Counted from the first letter of the stretch, positions 32,528 through 47,402 are shown. The stretch is 64,000 bases of DNA from Apostichopus japonicus (GCF_037975245.1 NC_092578.1:13808321-13872320), one strand, 5' to 3'. A program made the numbers and translations. Notes: generated by a model from the sequence alone, not told the origin.

Positions 32528-35017
32528 GAAGCCATTGGCATCTACCTTATCGAAATAATACACACCGGTTCTCCTACTGCATTTTGTCACTTTTCATGAA
32601 GGAGAACAATCGGGCGGATTGATATAGACTCTAGTAGGAGTATGCCACCTCATGTCTATCATATTCGATGATTTACACCGGAACTTTCCCTCTAGCACCA
32701 TCGATTTTCTGAACCACCAGCTACCTTAGAAATAATATGAATCACATTTAAAACCCAAGGAGAACAACTTTAGGGTATAACACCTGACAAAATTTAGACT
32801 AAAAATAAAGCTTCAGATACTGCATCAACCAGCTTTGATTAACTTTGTTACTTTCTTTTTGAATAGCCGAGATTCATTAATTTTAATGTAAAGGTAATAA
32901 AAGTTGATTAAATATCAAATAGATTCGATAATTAAAATAAGTAAGTGAGGTGATTATATTCTTATATTCAGTCAGATGATTCTGCCTGCCATCTCATCCA
33001 GTCATAAAACAACTCCTTGTATTGACAGGAGTCTGTTCACTTACATTTTGATATTGATAATATACTGTAATTGATTTTATATGGTACGGTATACCTGCAG
33101 GGTGGGATGGGGAGGGTGGAGGGGTGGAGAGAGGTGGCGGTGGAGACAGATCGATACACACACAAGTTAGCTTAGTCTGTGAGAATTTTAGCCGTGACCA
33201 TGAACGTTTGTTTTTATCACTGTAATCAATATTGATAATGTTATGAGAACCATGCACATATTGCAGTCAAAACTTTAGCCCCCCCAAAAAAAAAATAACA
33301 AAAAAGCTGAAGTCCCCTTATTTGTCTGTGTTATGATAACTCAAATAATTTCGCACTTTGTAGAACCTAGCAAATACCTTCATTGACACAAGGAAACTTT
33401 AAACCAATACCAAACGACCCCTTTTGCATCTCTCCAGCAACACTTGTCGTGTGATCCCCGTCTAAGGCGATATATTCCTTTAACTCTGTTGATATTTCTA
33501 GAATCTCGAACGAGGCTTCACAGCTGACGGCGTCGCTTGCATGTGTCCAATACTGACACACGTTCGATCCAGCCTCTGTTAATTCTACCCGATATCGGTC
33601 CCACACGCTACAGAAGTCGACATCGCAGCTACATTCATGTAAGTTTTCACACACCGAAAAATCAGGCGGTGTTTGCGATAAACTTAATTCCTGAGTGTAA
33701 TCTTCGAACGCTCGAAGATTGTAGTCATTCGGCTCGTGACAACCACCCGAAATCTGTCCCTCCATTTTGAGTTTAAAATCGCCGTGTTGAAAATCGATGG
33801 AAACATGCGTTTCATTTCTGTTGTGTACAAGTCTCTCTGCTTGTATTTTGTTAGTTATGGCAACATTTGGGTCGAAATAGACGCTGTCTGTTGACGTATA
33901 TCGAGGTAGAAACAATGACAGCTGACCTGGTTGATCAGGTTCAGAACTTAAGAAAGGAAAAATGAAAGCGAATGCCTCAGAATCTAATGCAACGTCACAA
34001 TCAGGATCCGAGGATGACTCATCACGAAGAACGGCCGACACTGTCCCGTAAGCAATCACAACGACATGCTGGTCCTCACAGACAAGGTCTTTACAGGAAT
34101 GATAAGATGGCAGGAAAAACTTCACGTCTAAAAGGATGATAAGAGATGATTCCATTTTGATTTACAATTTTTACATATGAATGTTACAGACCAATTGCAA
34201 ACAAAATCCGATGATGCATGTTGTACTTTGAAAACACATGTATTTCCCCCAAAAAATGGGCCTTTAAACAACAGAAGCTAAAAAGTGAAAATGGCTGGGT
34301 CACACAGTCTGGCACCCATATTATTAGATCAACTCTTAAAGAAGCAAAATCTATTAATAAATTCGGGATTCATCCTTCACTTATAAACTACTTACCACTT
34401 TTCTCTGAATTGATCTCATCAATCCTGGATTGAAGTTTGCTTCGATTTACAGGAATAAATACGATCCAGCCATCGAACTCTTCCTGAGAAAGGTCAACAG
34501 TTATAATTTCAGCCTCGTCACCCCATTCCACCACAGCTAAGAGGCAACAGAGTAGATACAACTTTGGAGACATGTTGCGACTAGGAACGGAGAAGGCCAG
34601 TACAATAATGTAATTCTCTTACTTTGCGTGTATTTGATGTCACGGGTAACTTGATGTTTAGTTAGATTTTGAAAATATTTGCTGGTATTTGACTAATATG
34701 AAAAATATTTAATTTGAAGATGTAACCAACTTATTCTCATCAAATTTTCAAAGATTCGAAATGGACGGTCACAGTTTAAATGGACGTTGCTACTTTATTA
34801 TTGATTTGCCGAGATTCATTAATTTTAATGTAGAGACACATTAAAAATTAATTCGATATTTAAATATATTCGATAATCAAAACAGGAAAACAATGTCATT
34901 AGTTTCTAATATGCAGTGTGACTATCTTGTCTATACCGACGCATGTAGTCATAACTTTCTTGTATTCGACTAATCACATTGTCCATATCCAAGTAGTTTG
35001 ATATTGGAAAAAAATGC
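32528..35017 (-). repeat. Inverted block carrying gene A, unit 3
   Basis: Same edges as in units 1 and 2. Confidence 0.85.
32994..34573 (-). CDS. Secreted 12-cysteine protein, copy A3 (spliced)
   Basis: Exons 34573-34396, 34127-33378 and 33094-32994 on the minus strand; 342 residues. The predicted protein equals that of A2. Homopolymer runs in intron 1 and in the 3' intron differ in length from A1 and A2. The cassette exon is not open. Confidence 0.75.
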
Positions 35018-35186
35018 TGTGGTTGGTCAATATCGGGTGAGGTAAGATACCAATGGTGGTTGGTCGATATCGGGTGAGGTCGGATGCCATGGTAGTTTGT
35101 CGATATCGGGTGAGATAGATGTAATGGGTAGCTGGTCGATATCGGGTAAGGTAGATCCCAAGGAGATGTAGAGGGTGGTTGATTGA
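35013..35186 (+). repeat. Minisatellite M2, unit 3
   Basis: Four GATATC-core repeats. Confidence 0.85.
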
Positions 35187-35411
35187 TTTTGGGGGAGATA
35201 ATGTGAAGCGTTATTTGGTCTTGGTACATTTTCTCCCTCTCTCGGTCCAAAAGGAAATCCTTCTTCTCGTTCTTGTATGGAGTTTCAAAAATTTCTCGAG
35301 TTGTGCTCTTCTGGAACTGTTGTTATCCACCCTCTCCCTTTTTAATAACATATTCGTTTTTTCACTCCCTTACTTCGTTGTTGTACTTGAACTGTTATTG
35401 ACATAAAAACC

Positions 35412-35918
35412 ACTTCTCGACTTTCGTTCGGAAATAGAGCAAGCAAACCTTATTTTATACCTGGTTTGGTTATTACTTCATCTTAGCACCTGGCCTAATA
35501 TGAAATGAACTTTCTATGCATTAGTTTTATTCATTTGACCAGGATAATGAGTGAGAAACTTTCTCCTACATCATAGACAGACCGGGGGATATTTCCTGGC
35601 CTCTCGCTCCACCATGTGTTGCGCGCATTTCTCAGTTGTTTTAGAAGCTGCTTAACGTATGCTCTTCACCTGTGTCGAGTGTCGCCTATAATCCTTGTTG
35701 TATCAGTTCTTGATGCTTTGTAGACACCTTTTCTACTCTTTTGCAGATGAGACCCATTTGGTGGAAGCGGCAGTAGCTTTGCGACCATAGTAAACCTCAA
35801 ATCCCGATTTCCAAGCCTTTGGCAAGCTCTTCTTTAGGATCAGTATCATCTACCGCCTCTCATTTAGCGGCAACGAATGCAAACCCTTTCCTCATAAATC
35901 CATCCGTATCCTCATTCT
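35412..35918 (-). mobile_element. Fossil integrase C-terminal piece, unit 3
   Basis: Counterpart of 6060-6565; broken. Confidence 0.5.
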
Positions 35919-36393
35919 ATTTGTATCACCAACCTGCATCCCCCCCCCTCCCTCTCTCTCTCTCCCACCCGCCCCTTTTTAACGGCACAACCTTACCACA
36001 ACTTCATACTTTAGTCACCTCTTAGCTGATTCTTTTGAATCAGCTAAGATTCGGTTGATTCATCTCCACGCCCCAAATTGGTACAATTCAGGCCATTTGG
36101 GCCAAATAAATAATTCGGCCACATATAGTTCCGAAGACCTGGTGTCAATGCGGGTTTTTCGAATTTGAAACTGGGTTCTACGACAATGGCTATACCAATA
36201 TTGAAAATTGTAAAGAAAAGAAAATTACTTTGAAAGAAAAAGTGATTTGTTTATTACATCACAACAAATTTGCAAAGATGATGATACATGCACTGATCAA
36301 TATTTGGCAAACTCTGTTTGTTATGCAGCAATATAATCTCACGTTTCTTGTTTTGACACGAAATAGGTTATTCGGCAAGGAATCACAACTCAA

Positions 36394-36804
36394 CTTTGAG
36401 TTCTGGTTCGTTACATTATCAGTCGTATTACATTGTCGATGGTTATTACATTATCAGTCACAATATTTGCTCCATGTTAAACCTCACTGAACCCTTTTAG
36501 CTCCATAGATAGAACAATTTGGTTACATCACTTGTATTTACGTTAATTCCAGTTAATATTCAGAGCACACATAGCGGTTGTGTTGGTTGACACAGGTATT
36601 AACATTTTGCGATATAACATTTCTCGTTAATATTTTTGATGTCATTTTGCGTCAAAAAGTTATTACCTGTGACTCGTTAAAGGATTATTACATTTAACGT
36701 CAAAGCTATCACATTTTCCGTTAAGATTACATTTTTTCGGAGAAAATGATTACTTATCTGGTTAATATTACATTTTGCGTCAATTATTACATTTTGCGGC
36801 GCAA
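36394..36804 (-). repeat. AATGTAATA motif tract, unit 3 B
   Basis: Counterpart of 7040-7450. Confidence 0.5.
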
Positions 36805-37457
36805 CAGTTCGCACTCCATGCTTTCCTTCTTTGTCCAAGACGATGTTATGGTATGTATCACTGTTGGCATTCCTTCGAATTTCAAAGGTGCGGGGGATCT
36901 CACCAGAACGCCATTCCATAAGGGTTACATTTTTTGTGCAATTCGTCACAGCCCCCTCCCCCGAATAAAATTAGGCCCCTACGCCCATTCTGGACATTAC
37001 AATAGCAAGTCTTTTTTAAATATCAAACTACTTGGATATGGACAACGTAACATGATAAGTCGAAAACAATAAATGTATGACTACATGCGTCGGTATGGAC
37101 AGGATAGTCTCATTGCTTATTATAAGATAATTACATTGTTTGCCCATTTTAATTATCGAATATATTTAAATATCTAATTAATTTTGATAGTTTCCTGACA
37201 TTAAAATTAATGAATCTCGGCAAATTAATAAGAAAGTGGCAATGGCAATTGAACTGTCACCGTCCATTTCGAATCTTTAAAAGATTGATGAGAATAAGCT
37301 AGGTTACATCTTCAAATTAAATATTATTCATATTAGACCCATATACCAGCAAATCTTTTCAAAATCTAACCAAGCATTAAGTTAAACGTGAAATCAAATA
37401 CACGCAAAGTAAGAGGATGACATTATTGTACTGGCCATCTCCGCTTCTAGTCGCAAG

Positions 37458-39013
37458 ATGTTTCCAAAGTTGTATCTACTCTGTTGCCTCTTAGCTGTGG
37501 TGGAATGGGGTGACGAGGCTGAAATTATAACTGTTGACCTGTATGAGGATGTTTTCGATGGCTGGATCACATTTATTCCTGTAAATCGAAGCAAACTTCA
37601 ATCCAGGATTGATGAGATCAATTCAGAGAAAAGTGGTAAGTAGTTTATAAGTGAAGGCTTAACCCCAAATTTAAAAGTAGGGTTTGCTTCTTTAAGAGTT
37701 GATCTAATAATATGTGTTCTATACTGTGTGACCCAGCCGTTTTCACTTTTTAGCCTATGTTGTTCAAGGGCCCATTTTTCCGGCAAATAAATGTGTTTTC
37801 AAAGTACAACATGCATCATCGGACTTTGTTTGCAAGTGGTCTGTAACATTCAAATGTAAAAATTATAAATCAAAATGGAATCATCTCTTATCATCCTTTT
37901 AGACGTGAAGTTTTTCCTGCCATCTTATAATTCCTGTAAAGACCATGTCTGTGAGGACCAGCATGTCGTTGTGATTGCTTACGGGACAGTGTCGGCCGTT
38001 CTTCGTGATGAGTCATCCTCAGATCCTGATTGTGACGTTGCATTAGATTCTGATGAACTCTCTTTCCTGTTTCCTTTCTTAAGTTCTGAACCTGATCAAC
38101 GAGGTCAGCTGTCATTGTTTCTATCTCGATACACGTCAACAGAGGGCGTCTATTTCGACCCAAATGTTGCCATAACTAACAAAATACAAGCAGAGAGACT
38201 TGTACACAACAGAAATGAAACGCATGTTTCCATCGATTTTCAACACGGCGACTTTAAGCTCAAAATGGAGGGGCAGATATCGGGTGGTTGCCACGAGCCG
38301 AATGACTACAATCTTCGAGCTTTTGAAGATTACACTCAGGAATTAAGTTTATCGCAAACACCGCCTGATTTTTCGGTGTGTGAAAACTTACATGAATGTA
38401 GCTGCGATGTCGACTTCTGTAGCGTGTGGGACCGATATCGGGAAGAATTAACAGCGGCTGGATCGAACGTGTGTCAGCATTGTACACATGCAAGCGACGC
38501 CGTCAGCTGTGAAGCCTCGTTCGAGATTCTAGAAATATCAACAGAATTAAAGGAATATATCGCTTTAGACGAGGATCACACTACAATTGTTGCCGGAGAG
38601 ATGTTAAAGGGGTCGTTTGGTGTTGGTTTAAAGTTTCCATGTGTCAATCAGGGTAATTGCTAGGTTCTACAAAATACGAAGTTTGTTGAGTTATCATAAC
38701 ACACAGACAATTAAGAATACTTCGCTTGTTTTTGTGTAAATTTTGACAGCAAGGTTTCTATAACATTATCAATATTAATTACAGTGAAATAAAACAAACG
38801 TTCATGTCACGGCTAAAATGCTCCAAACCTAAACTAATTTGTGTGTGTATCGATCTCTTTCCACCGCCACCTCTCTCCACCCCTCCACCCTCCCCATCTC
38901 ACCCTGCAGGTATACCGGACCATATAAAATCAATTACAGTATCTTATCAATATGAAAATGTAAGTGTCAAACAGATTCCTGTCAATACAAGGAGTTGTTT
39001 TATGACTGGATGA
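37458..39013 (+). CDS. Secreted protein family, copy B3 (spliced)
   Basis: Exons 37458-37635, 37903-38652 and 38910-39013; 343 residues, with the same predicted protein as B2 and 13 cysteines. The 1-nt loss in intron 2 shared with B4 happens to open a frame from 38804 into exon 4; I regard that as incidental. Cassette exon 2 is open at 37754-37855. Confidence 0.8.
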
Positions 39014-39632
39014 GATGGCAGGCAGAATCATCTGAATGAATATAAGAATATAATCACTTCACTTACTGATTTTAATTTTCGAATATATATAATTGATATT
39101 TAATCCATTTTAATGTCTTTACATTAAAATTAAGTCTCGGCTATTCAATAAGAAAGTAACAAAGTTTATTTTCAAATGAACCTGACATTGTCTCACATAT
39201 GGATTTTGTTTTTGTGATAAAGGTTTTGACTCATTCATAGCATTCATAGTGTCACGATATACATGTCATACAATAAAGTTCATTTATAAATCAACCAAAC
39301 TAAGTCTTAAAGCAACGTTTAAAATACAGCATCCATTTTGGAAAGTCGCAGGTTGATGTAGTATCTGCAGTTTAATTTTTTATTCAAAATTTCGTAAAAT
39401 TACATCCAATAAATGTGTTTTCCTGGGGTTTTAAATGTGATTCGTATAATTTCTAAGATAGCTGGTGGTTCAGAAAATCGATGTTGCTATATATAGGTCA
39501 AGTTCCGATGTAAATCATCGTATATGACAGGCATAAGGTGGCATACTCCTATTAGAGTCTATATCAATCCTCCCGATTGTTCTCCTTCATGAAAGTGACA
39601 AAATGTCGAAGGAGAACCGGCGTGGATTCGAT

Positions 39633-39804
39633 GCGGTAGATGCCAATGGTGGTTGGTCGATATCGGGTGAGAAAGATACCAATGGTGGTTGGTCGATATC
39701 GGGTGAGGTAGATGCCATGGTGGTTGGTCGATATCGGGTGAGATATATGTAAAGGGTATAGCTGGTCGATATCGGGTCAGGTAGATATAGAGGGTGGTTG
39801 ATTG
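39633..39804 (+). repeat. Minisatellite M3, unit 3
   Basis: Four GATATC-core repeats. Confidence 0.85.
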
Positions 39805-39881
39805 ATTTGGGGTAGATAAAGTCCAGTGTTATTTGGTCTTCGTACATTTCCTCTCACACTCGGTCATTACTCAGACCGACG

Positions 39882-40877
39882 TAGTGCTCTCCAGCGCCCT
39901 CGACATAAAGCGGAGTGTAGGTACTGACAGTCTTGGTGAAATACCAACTGTAGCAGCTGGACCAAGTGAGGAAATAACTACAATTCTATATTATGTACGT
40001 CTGCGGCAGCTTGTAGAGTGCTGTGATCCCCATAAGTGCCACCTTGTGCCACTATGCCGAGGACATATGAGGACAAGTGAAAGTTCAGTGAAATCTTGAT
40101 AATGCGGGTGATTTACGAAATAATCAACTATGACTTCTTTGACAGTTTCAGCCGACATGAACAAAGCGATACCACGAATGCATTAAACATATCACAGAGA
40201 ACTGACAGTTGTCGTCACCTGGGAGATGTACGAAATAACGAAGTGCGCCGAGTTTAGGCGATCTAAAGGGAAATCCTCGTTCTTGTATGGCTTCAAATAT
40301 TTCTCGCGGTGTGCCCTTCTGGAACCGTTGTTGTACTTTTTACGTTACTGACAGAAAACGACTCCTCTCCTTTATTTTTCGGAAAGAGGGTAAGCAAACC
40401 TGACTTTATACCTGTTTTGGCTACCGCTTCATCTTAGCAACTAACCTAATATGAAACCCCTTTTCTTTCCATTAGTTTTTCCATTTTTACCAGGATAACG
40501 AGTGAGAACCTTTCCCCTACATCATATGCAGACCGGGGATATATCCTGGCCTCTCGCTCCACCATACGCTGCGCGCATTTCTCAGTTGTTTTAGAAGCTG
40601 CTTATAACGTATGCTCTTCACCTGTGGCGAGTGTCGCCTATAATCCTTGGGGTGGGTTGTATCAGTTCTTCATGCTTTTTCGACACCATTTCCCACTCTT
40701 TTGCAGATGAGACCCCTTTGGTGGAAGCGGCAGTAGCTTTGCGACCATAGTAAACCTCAAATCCCGATTTCCAAGCCTTTGGCAAGCTCTTCTTTAGGAT
40801 CAGTATCATCTACCACCTCTCATTTAGCGGCAACGATTGCAAACCCTTTCCTCATAAATCCATCCGTATCCTCATTC
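39882..40877 (-). mobile_element. Fossil integrase/OTU element, unit 3
   Basis: Counterpart of 10530-11525; broken. Confidence 0.6.
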
Positions 40878-41301
40878 CAGTTGTATCACCAACCCGCATC
40901 CCCCCTCTCTCTCTCCCACCCGCCCCTTTTTAACGGCACAACCTTACCACAACTTCATATTTTAGTCACCTCTTAGCTGATTCTTTTGAATCAGCTAAGA
41001 TTCGGTTGATTCATTTCCAAGCCCCAAATTGGTACAATTCAGGCCATTTGGGCCAAATAAATTCGGCCACATTCGAATTTGAAACTGGGCTCTACGAGAA
41101 TATTGTAAAGATGAGAAAATTACTTTGAAAGAAAAAGTGATTTGTTTATTACATCACAACAAATTAACAAAGATGATAGTATATGCACTGATTAATATTT
41201 GGCAAACTCTGTTTGTTATGCAGCAATACAATCTCACGTTTCTTGTTTTGACACGAAATAGGCTATTCGGCAAGGAATCACAACTCAACTTTGCGTTCTG
41301 G

Positions 41302-41702
41302 TTCGTTACATTATCAGTCGTATTACATTGTCGGTGGTTATTACATTATCAGTCACAATATTTGCTCCATGTTAAACCTCACTGAACCCTTTTAGCTCCA
41401 TAGATAGAACAATTTGGTTACATCACTTGTATTTACGTTAATTCCAGTTAATATTCAGAGCACACATAGCGGTTGTGTTGGTTGACACAGGTATTAACAT
41501 TTTGCGATATAACATTTCTCGTTAATATTTTTGATGTCATTTTGCGTCAAAAGTTATTACCTGTGACTCGTTAAAGGATTATTACATTTAACGTCAAAGC
41601 TATCACATTTTCCGTTAAGATTACATTTTTTCGGCGAAAATGATTACTTATCTGGTTAATATTACATTTTGCGTCAATTATTATATTTTGCGGCGCAACA
41701 GT
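41302..41702 (-). repeat. AATGTAATA motif tract, unit 3 C
   Basis: Counterpart of 11950-12350. Confidence 0.5.
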
Positions 41703-42353
41703 TCGCACTCCATGCTTTCCTTCTTTGTCCAAGACGATGTTATGGTATGTATCACTGTAAGCATTCCTTCGAATTTCAAAGGTGCGGGGGATCTCACCAG
41801 AACGCCATTCCATAAGGGTTACATTTTTTTGTGCAATTCGTCACAGCCCCCTCCCCCGAATAAAATTAGGCCCCTACGCCCATTCTGGACATTACAATAG
41901 CAAGTCTTTTTTAAATTTCAAACTACTTGGATATGGACAACGTAACATGATAAGTCGAAAACAATAAATTTATGACTACATGCGTCGGTATGGACAGGAC
42001 AGTCTCATTGCTTATTATAAGATAATTACATTGTTTGCCCATTTTAATTATCGAATATATTTAAATATCTAATTAATTTTGATAGTTTCCTGACATTAAA
42101 ATTAATGAATCTCGGCAAATCAATAAGAAAGTGGCAACGTGCAATTGAACTGTGACCGTCCATTTCGAATCTTTGAAAGATTGATGAGAATAAGCTAGGT
42201 TACATCTTCAAATTAAATATTATTTATATTAGACCGATATACCAGCAAATCTTTTCAAAATCTAACCATACATTAAGTTAAACTTGAAATCAAATACACG
42301 CAAAGTAAGAGGATGACATTATTGTACTGGCCATCTCCGTTTCTAGTCGCAAG

Positions 42354-43913
42354 ATGTTTCCAAAGTTGTATCTACTCTGTTGCCTCTTAGCTGTGGTGGA
42401 ATGGAGTGTCGAGGCTGAAATTATAACTGTTGACCTTTCTCAGGAAGTGTTCGATGGCTGGATCGTATTTATTCCTGTAAATCGAAGCAAACTTCAATCC
42501 AGGATTGATGAGATAACTTCAGAGAAAAGTGGTAAGTAGTTTTTAAGTATAAAGGCTAAATCCCAAATGTGTATATAGGTTAGCTTCTTTAAGAGTTGAT
42601 CTAATGATATGTGTGATAGACTGTGTGACCTAGCCGTTTTCACTATATAGCCTCTGTGTTTCAAGGGCTCATTTTCGCGGCAAATACATGTGTTTTCAAA
42701 GTACAACATGCATCATCGGACTTTGTTTGCAAGTGGTCTGTAACATTCATATGTAAAAATTGTAAATCAAAATGGACTCATCTCTTATCATCCTTTTAGA
42801 CGTGAAGTTTTTCCTGCCATCTTATAATTCCTGTAAAGACCATGTCTGTGAGGACCAGCATGTCGTTGTGATTGCTTACGGGATAGTGTCGGCCGTTCTT
42901 CGTGATGAGTCATCCTTAGATCCTGATTGTGACGTTGCATTAGATTCTGATGCATTCTCTCTCATGTTTCCTTTCTTAAGCTCTGAACCTGATCAACCAG
43001 GTCAGCTGTCATTGTTTCTATCTCGATACACGTCAACAGAGGGCGTCTATTTCGACCCAAATGTTGCCATAACTAACAAAATACAAGCAGAGAGACTTGT
43101 ACACAACAGAAATGAAACGCATGTTTCCATCGATTTTCAACACGGCGACTTTAAGCTCAAAATGGAGGGACAGATATCGGGTGGTTGTCACGAGCCGAAT
43201 GACTACAATCTCCAAGCGTTGGAAGATTACACCCAGGAATTAAGTTTATCGCAAACACCGCCTGATTTTTCGGTGTGTGATAACTTACATGAATGTATCT
43301 GCGATATCGACTTCTGTAGCGTGTGGGACCGATATCGGGAAGAATTAACAGAGGCTGGATCGAACGTGTGTCAGTATTGGACACATGCAAGCGACGCCGT
43401 CAACTGTGAAGCCTCGTTCGAGATTCTAGAAATATCAACAGAATTAAAGGAATATATCGCTTTAGACGAGGATCACACGACAATTGTTGCTGGAGAGATG
43501 CAAAAGGGGTCGTTTGGTATTGGTTTAAAGTTTCCATGTGTCAATCAGGGTATTTGCTAGGTTCTACAAAGAACGGAGATTGTTGAGTTAGCATAACACA
43601 GACAAATAAGGGGACTTCGGGGTTTTTTGGGTATAAATTTTGACTGCAATATGTGGTTCCATTATCAATATTGCTTAAAGTGAAATAAAGCAAACGTTCA
43701 TGGTTACGGCTATAAATGCTCCCAACCTAAGCTAACTTGTGTGCATGTGTATCGATCTCTTTCCACCGCCAACTCTCTCTTCTCATCCACCCTCCCCCAT
43801 CCCACCCTGGAGGTATACTGGACCATATAAAATTAATTACAGTATATTATCAATATCAAAATGTAAGTGATCAGACGCCTGTCAATACAAGGAGTTGTTC
43901 TATGCTTGGATGA
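42354..43913 (+). CDS. Secreted 12-cysteine protein, copy C3 (spliced)
   Basis: Exons 42354-42531, 42800-43549 and 43813-43913; 342 residues. It differs from C1 and C2 by GWIVFI in exon 1 (Ile for Ser, as in A and B') and CDIDFC (Ile for Val). GGAG acceptor and SMLG end as in C1. Cassette exon 2 is open at 42651-42752. Confidence 0.75.
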
Positions 43914-44013
43914 GATGGCAGCCAGGCAGAATCATATGACTGAATACCAGAATATAATCACTTCATTTATCACTTTTAATTGGCGTATGCTACCGTGGGT
44001 GTGCACATCTGAG

Positions 44014-44228
44014 TGTGCACTAAAGAAATTGAACATATGCAACATATACATGCATTAGACTTTGAAACTGAATTTGATTTTACCCGCCTTATTGAAGGAG
44101 TAGGTGTACTTTGCACAACAGAGATATGTATGGCGACTAGAGTGGTAAGTACTCTACTCCTGACTTAAGAACCAACTGTGAAAACTTGTTTGTATTTATT
44201 TTAGTGCTCCACTCAAATAGTGTCATAG
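44014..44228 (+). other. Exon-like module at unit 3/4 junction
   Basis: Exon candidates 44014-44144 and 44205-44228, as at 14661. Confidence 0.35.
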
Positions 44229-46200
44229 TTGTCCCTGAAAAGTGCCGTGAAAAAGCAAACCTCCCTCCTCCCGGCCAACCACCTTCCCACACACACTTAC
44301 AATTGGGTAATACTTTCCATATTAGTATGTGCATGCAGTTCTCAGTTTAATGTTAATGTTGCAAAGTGGGTAGTAGCCTATTTTACTATTTTTAAATGTT
44401 ATTTACAAGCCCAGAACATCATTTCCATCATCCCCATGTTATTCTGGCATGTGGATCCATCGTTAGAGATACAGTTTTACGTAAAATGAGGTGGTTAAAT
44501 TTTTTTCATTAGGCTTTAGTCATAACGCATTCGAAAGGACAGCCGTAGCCGGTCTAAGGGTCTAGGTTTACTATATCCAGGGTCCAGTGAATAACAATAC
44601 AACAGCTGAGCAGACGACACTAGTAAAGTAATAAGATTCCTATGTAATTTCTTCTACTATCGCTTCCTAAGAATTACCTGTGAAACTACGATATCACAAT
44701 TTCGAGTGATTAATGTCAACTTTATCACTTTAGTTATGTCAAATACGTAGTGTTTGTATTACTCGCCGGTACTCTCTTGCCGTAAAAACAAAGCGCCACC
44801 ACTAGGACGGATGGCTTCAGTATATGTCGCATGACGTCGTTCTCCCTACTTCAATTTCTATGGTGTGCACGCAGCAGGTTATTATTTTTTAACCCTGTCG
44901 TCTGCATTTTGAGCAAGTGCATTGTGGTAAATTAAAGATGATGGAGCTCTTGTTTAATATTATCTAGAGTTCCTTTAATATTAGTCAGAGCCGAATAAAG
45001 ATACGGCTGTGATTTTATCGCGGGTTGCAATGTCAGAGTTTCAACTAAGATATCTTAGTTCACGAAATAAATGAGAAACGTGAGTACTTGTATGTCAGAA
45101 ACAGTTCACTATACACATATACAGATTTCAATTAAAGTATTTATTAAAAAACTTGATACTGTCATAATTATGTATACCGGTACAGTTCATTATTATTATC
45201 ACTTGTTTTTATCGTGAATAGCTCAGTTAAGTTTAAGAATAGCTCAATTAAGCTGACGAGATTATTAGAATATCTTATAAAAGTAATTAGAAAAAGTGCT
45301 CATCCTTGGAATAATTCTTCTAAACTTATAAATATCGAACCCAATGATAAAGAAACAATTCACACGCCTGAAATTTGCTCTTCCTCGAATGAGTTTTTGT
45401 ACGGTGTGTGCGTGGGCCGGTGATGGTGTGTTTGGTACTGGACATCCTAAGCGTACAGAGCGGGGCTGCAACACTTTGTATAGATAGACGTCATATGTCA
45501 CGCGATCAATTGAAAAATCCTTCTCTCCGTTTGCTCTAACAATAAAACACAGCATTATCGGTAATATTGCATTCCAAACTTCACACCTAGGCAAAGGTAA
45601 AGCCAATCCTGATGGCAACGCGAATCTGGCATACACTGCTTATTATCAAAGGTAGGAGTTGATTCAACCAAAGGCCCATACGTTGTATTAAAAAACACTT
45701 TAGTCTATTATTCAACTGTTCGTGTTTAATTTTTGCATTTCCAAAATATTCTGGCGATTTTAACCATCCATATTGGCAAGCATAACGCAAAGCCAAGCAT
45801 AAGATATCTTTCAATCTTCGCAACACTATGGTAGCATACGCCCATTAAAAGCCCCATTGACTTACACACTAAATCACAAAATTAATGTGGCCTCTAAGTC
45901 TAGATAGAAGTTCTCACTAGCTAAGCGCTACCCATCACTGGATAGCTGACAAGTTGGCCTTTCATGGCACCATCAATTTTTCCGTATCATGACCGCGCAG
46001 ATTTTTTGCTATCAGAGTCTGAAGTTTTCGTCACTTGTAAGCAAACCTCTTCACTAAGTAGTAAACAATTTTCGTTCGCTGCTCCTGGGAGGCCTAAAGG
46101 GGTCAAAAATTGCCTCAATTGAGCCATTTTTTACACCACATTTACTTCCATTCATGCTCTTCAACAAACAAGCTACAAATAACCACATCCTGATTGATAA
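44229..46200. other. Unit-junction spacer, no gene recognised
   Basis: Diverged counterpart of 189-2190; the GTGGCCTCTAAG repeat is contracted and the TCACGTGA palindrome is changed. Confidence 0.6.
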
Positions 46201-46324
46201 CATATCAAGAAAGATGTTCTCCAACTGCATTTTGGCACTTTTCCTGAAGGAGAACATCCTGGCAGATTGATATAGACTATAATAGGAGTATGCTACCCTA
46301 TAACTGCACCACTTCTCTTTCATT

Positions 46325-46430
46325 GAGATAGATGTAAAGGGTAGCTGGTCGATATCGGGTAAGGTCGATCCTCAAGGTGGTTGGTCGATATCGGGTGAGG
46401 AAGATGTAGAGGGTGGTTGATTGATTTCGG
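46325..46430 (+). repeat. Minisatellite M1, unit 4, shortened
   Basis: Only two GATATC cores remain, directly after the deletion point. Confidence 0.8.
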
Positions 46431-46539
46431 GGTAAATATAAAGTTCAGTGTTATTTGGTCTTGGTACATTTCCTCCTACTCTCGGTCAATTACTAAGACC
46501 AATTTAGTGCTCCCAATCGCCCTCAGCGTAAAGCGGGGT

Positions 46540-46935
46540 GAAGGTACCGACTAACCGTCTTGGTGAAATACCAACTATAGCAGCTGGACCAAGTGAGGAA
46601 ATGACTACAATTCTATATTATGTACGTCTGGGGCAGCTTGGAGAGTGCTGTGATCCCCACAAGTGCCACCTTGTGCCATGCCGAGGACATATGAGGACAA
46701 GTGAAAGGTCAGTGAAAGCTTGATTATGCGGGTGATTTACGAGATAATCAACTATGACTTCTCTGACAGTTTCAGCCGACATGTACAAAGAGATACCACG
46801 AATGCATTAACATATCACAGAGAACTGACAGTTGCCGTCACCTGGGAGATGTACGAAATAACGAAGTGCGCCGAGTTTAGGCGATCTAAAGGGAAATCCT
46901 CGTTCTTGTATGGCTTCAAAAATTTCTCGCGGTGT
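46540..46935 (-). mobile_element. Fossil OTU piece, unit 4
   Basis: Counterpart of 2780-3175; broken. Confidence 0.55.
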
Positions 46936-47402
46936 AGAAGCCATTGGCATCTACCTCATTGAAATAATACACACCGGTTCTCCTACTGCATTTTGTCATT
47001 TTTCATGAAGGAGACCAATCGGGCGGATTGATATAGACTCTAGTAGGAGTATGCCACCTCATGTCTATCATATTCGATGATTTACACCGGAACTTTCCCT
47101 CTAGCACCATCGATTTGCTGAACCACCAGCTACCTTAGAAATAATGTGAATCGCTTTTAAAACCCAAGGAGAACAACTTAAGAAGATAACACGTGACGAA
47201 ATTTAGACTAAAAATAAAGCTTTAGATACTGCATCAACCAGCTTTAATTAACTGTGTTACTTTCTTATTGAATAGCCGAGATTAATTAATTTTAATTTAA
47301 AGGTAATAAAAGTTGATTAAATATCAAATAGATTCGATAATTAAAATAAGTAAGTAAGGTGATTATATTCTTATATTCAGTCAGATGAATCCGCCTGCCA
47401 TC

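Larger units (their letters stand above)
29364..44040 (+). repeat. Macrosatellite unit 3 (14.68 kb)
   Basis: Closest to unit 2 in its first half, but its B cassette shares a 1-nt loss with unit 4 B (ATGTCACGG at about 38805 and 53431, against ATGGTCACGG in units 1 and 2). The unit is therefore a mosaic. Confidence 0.95.
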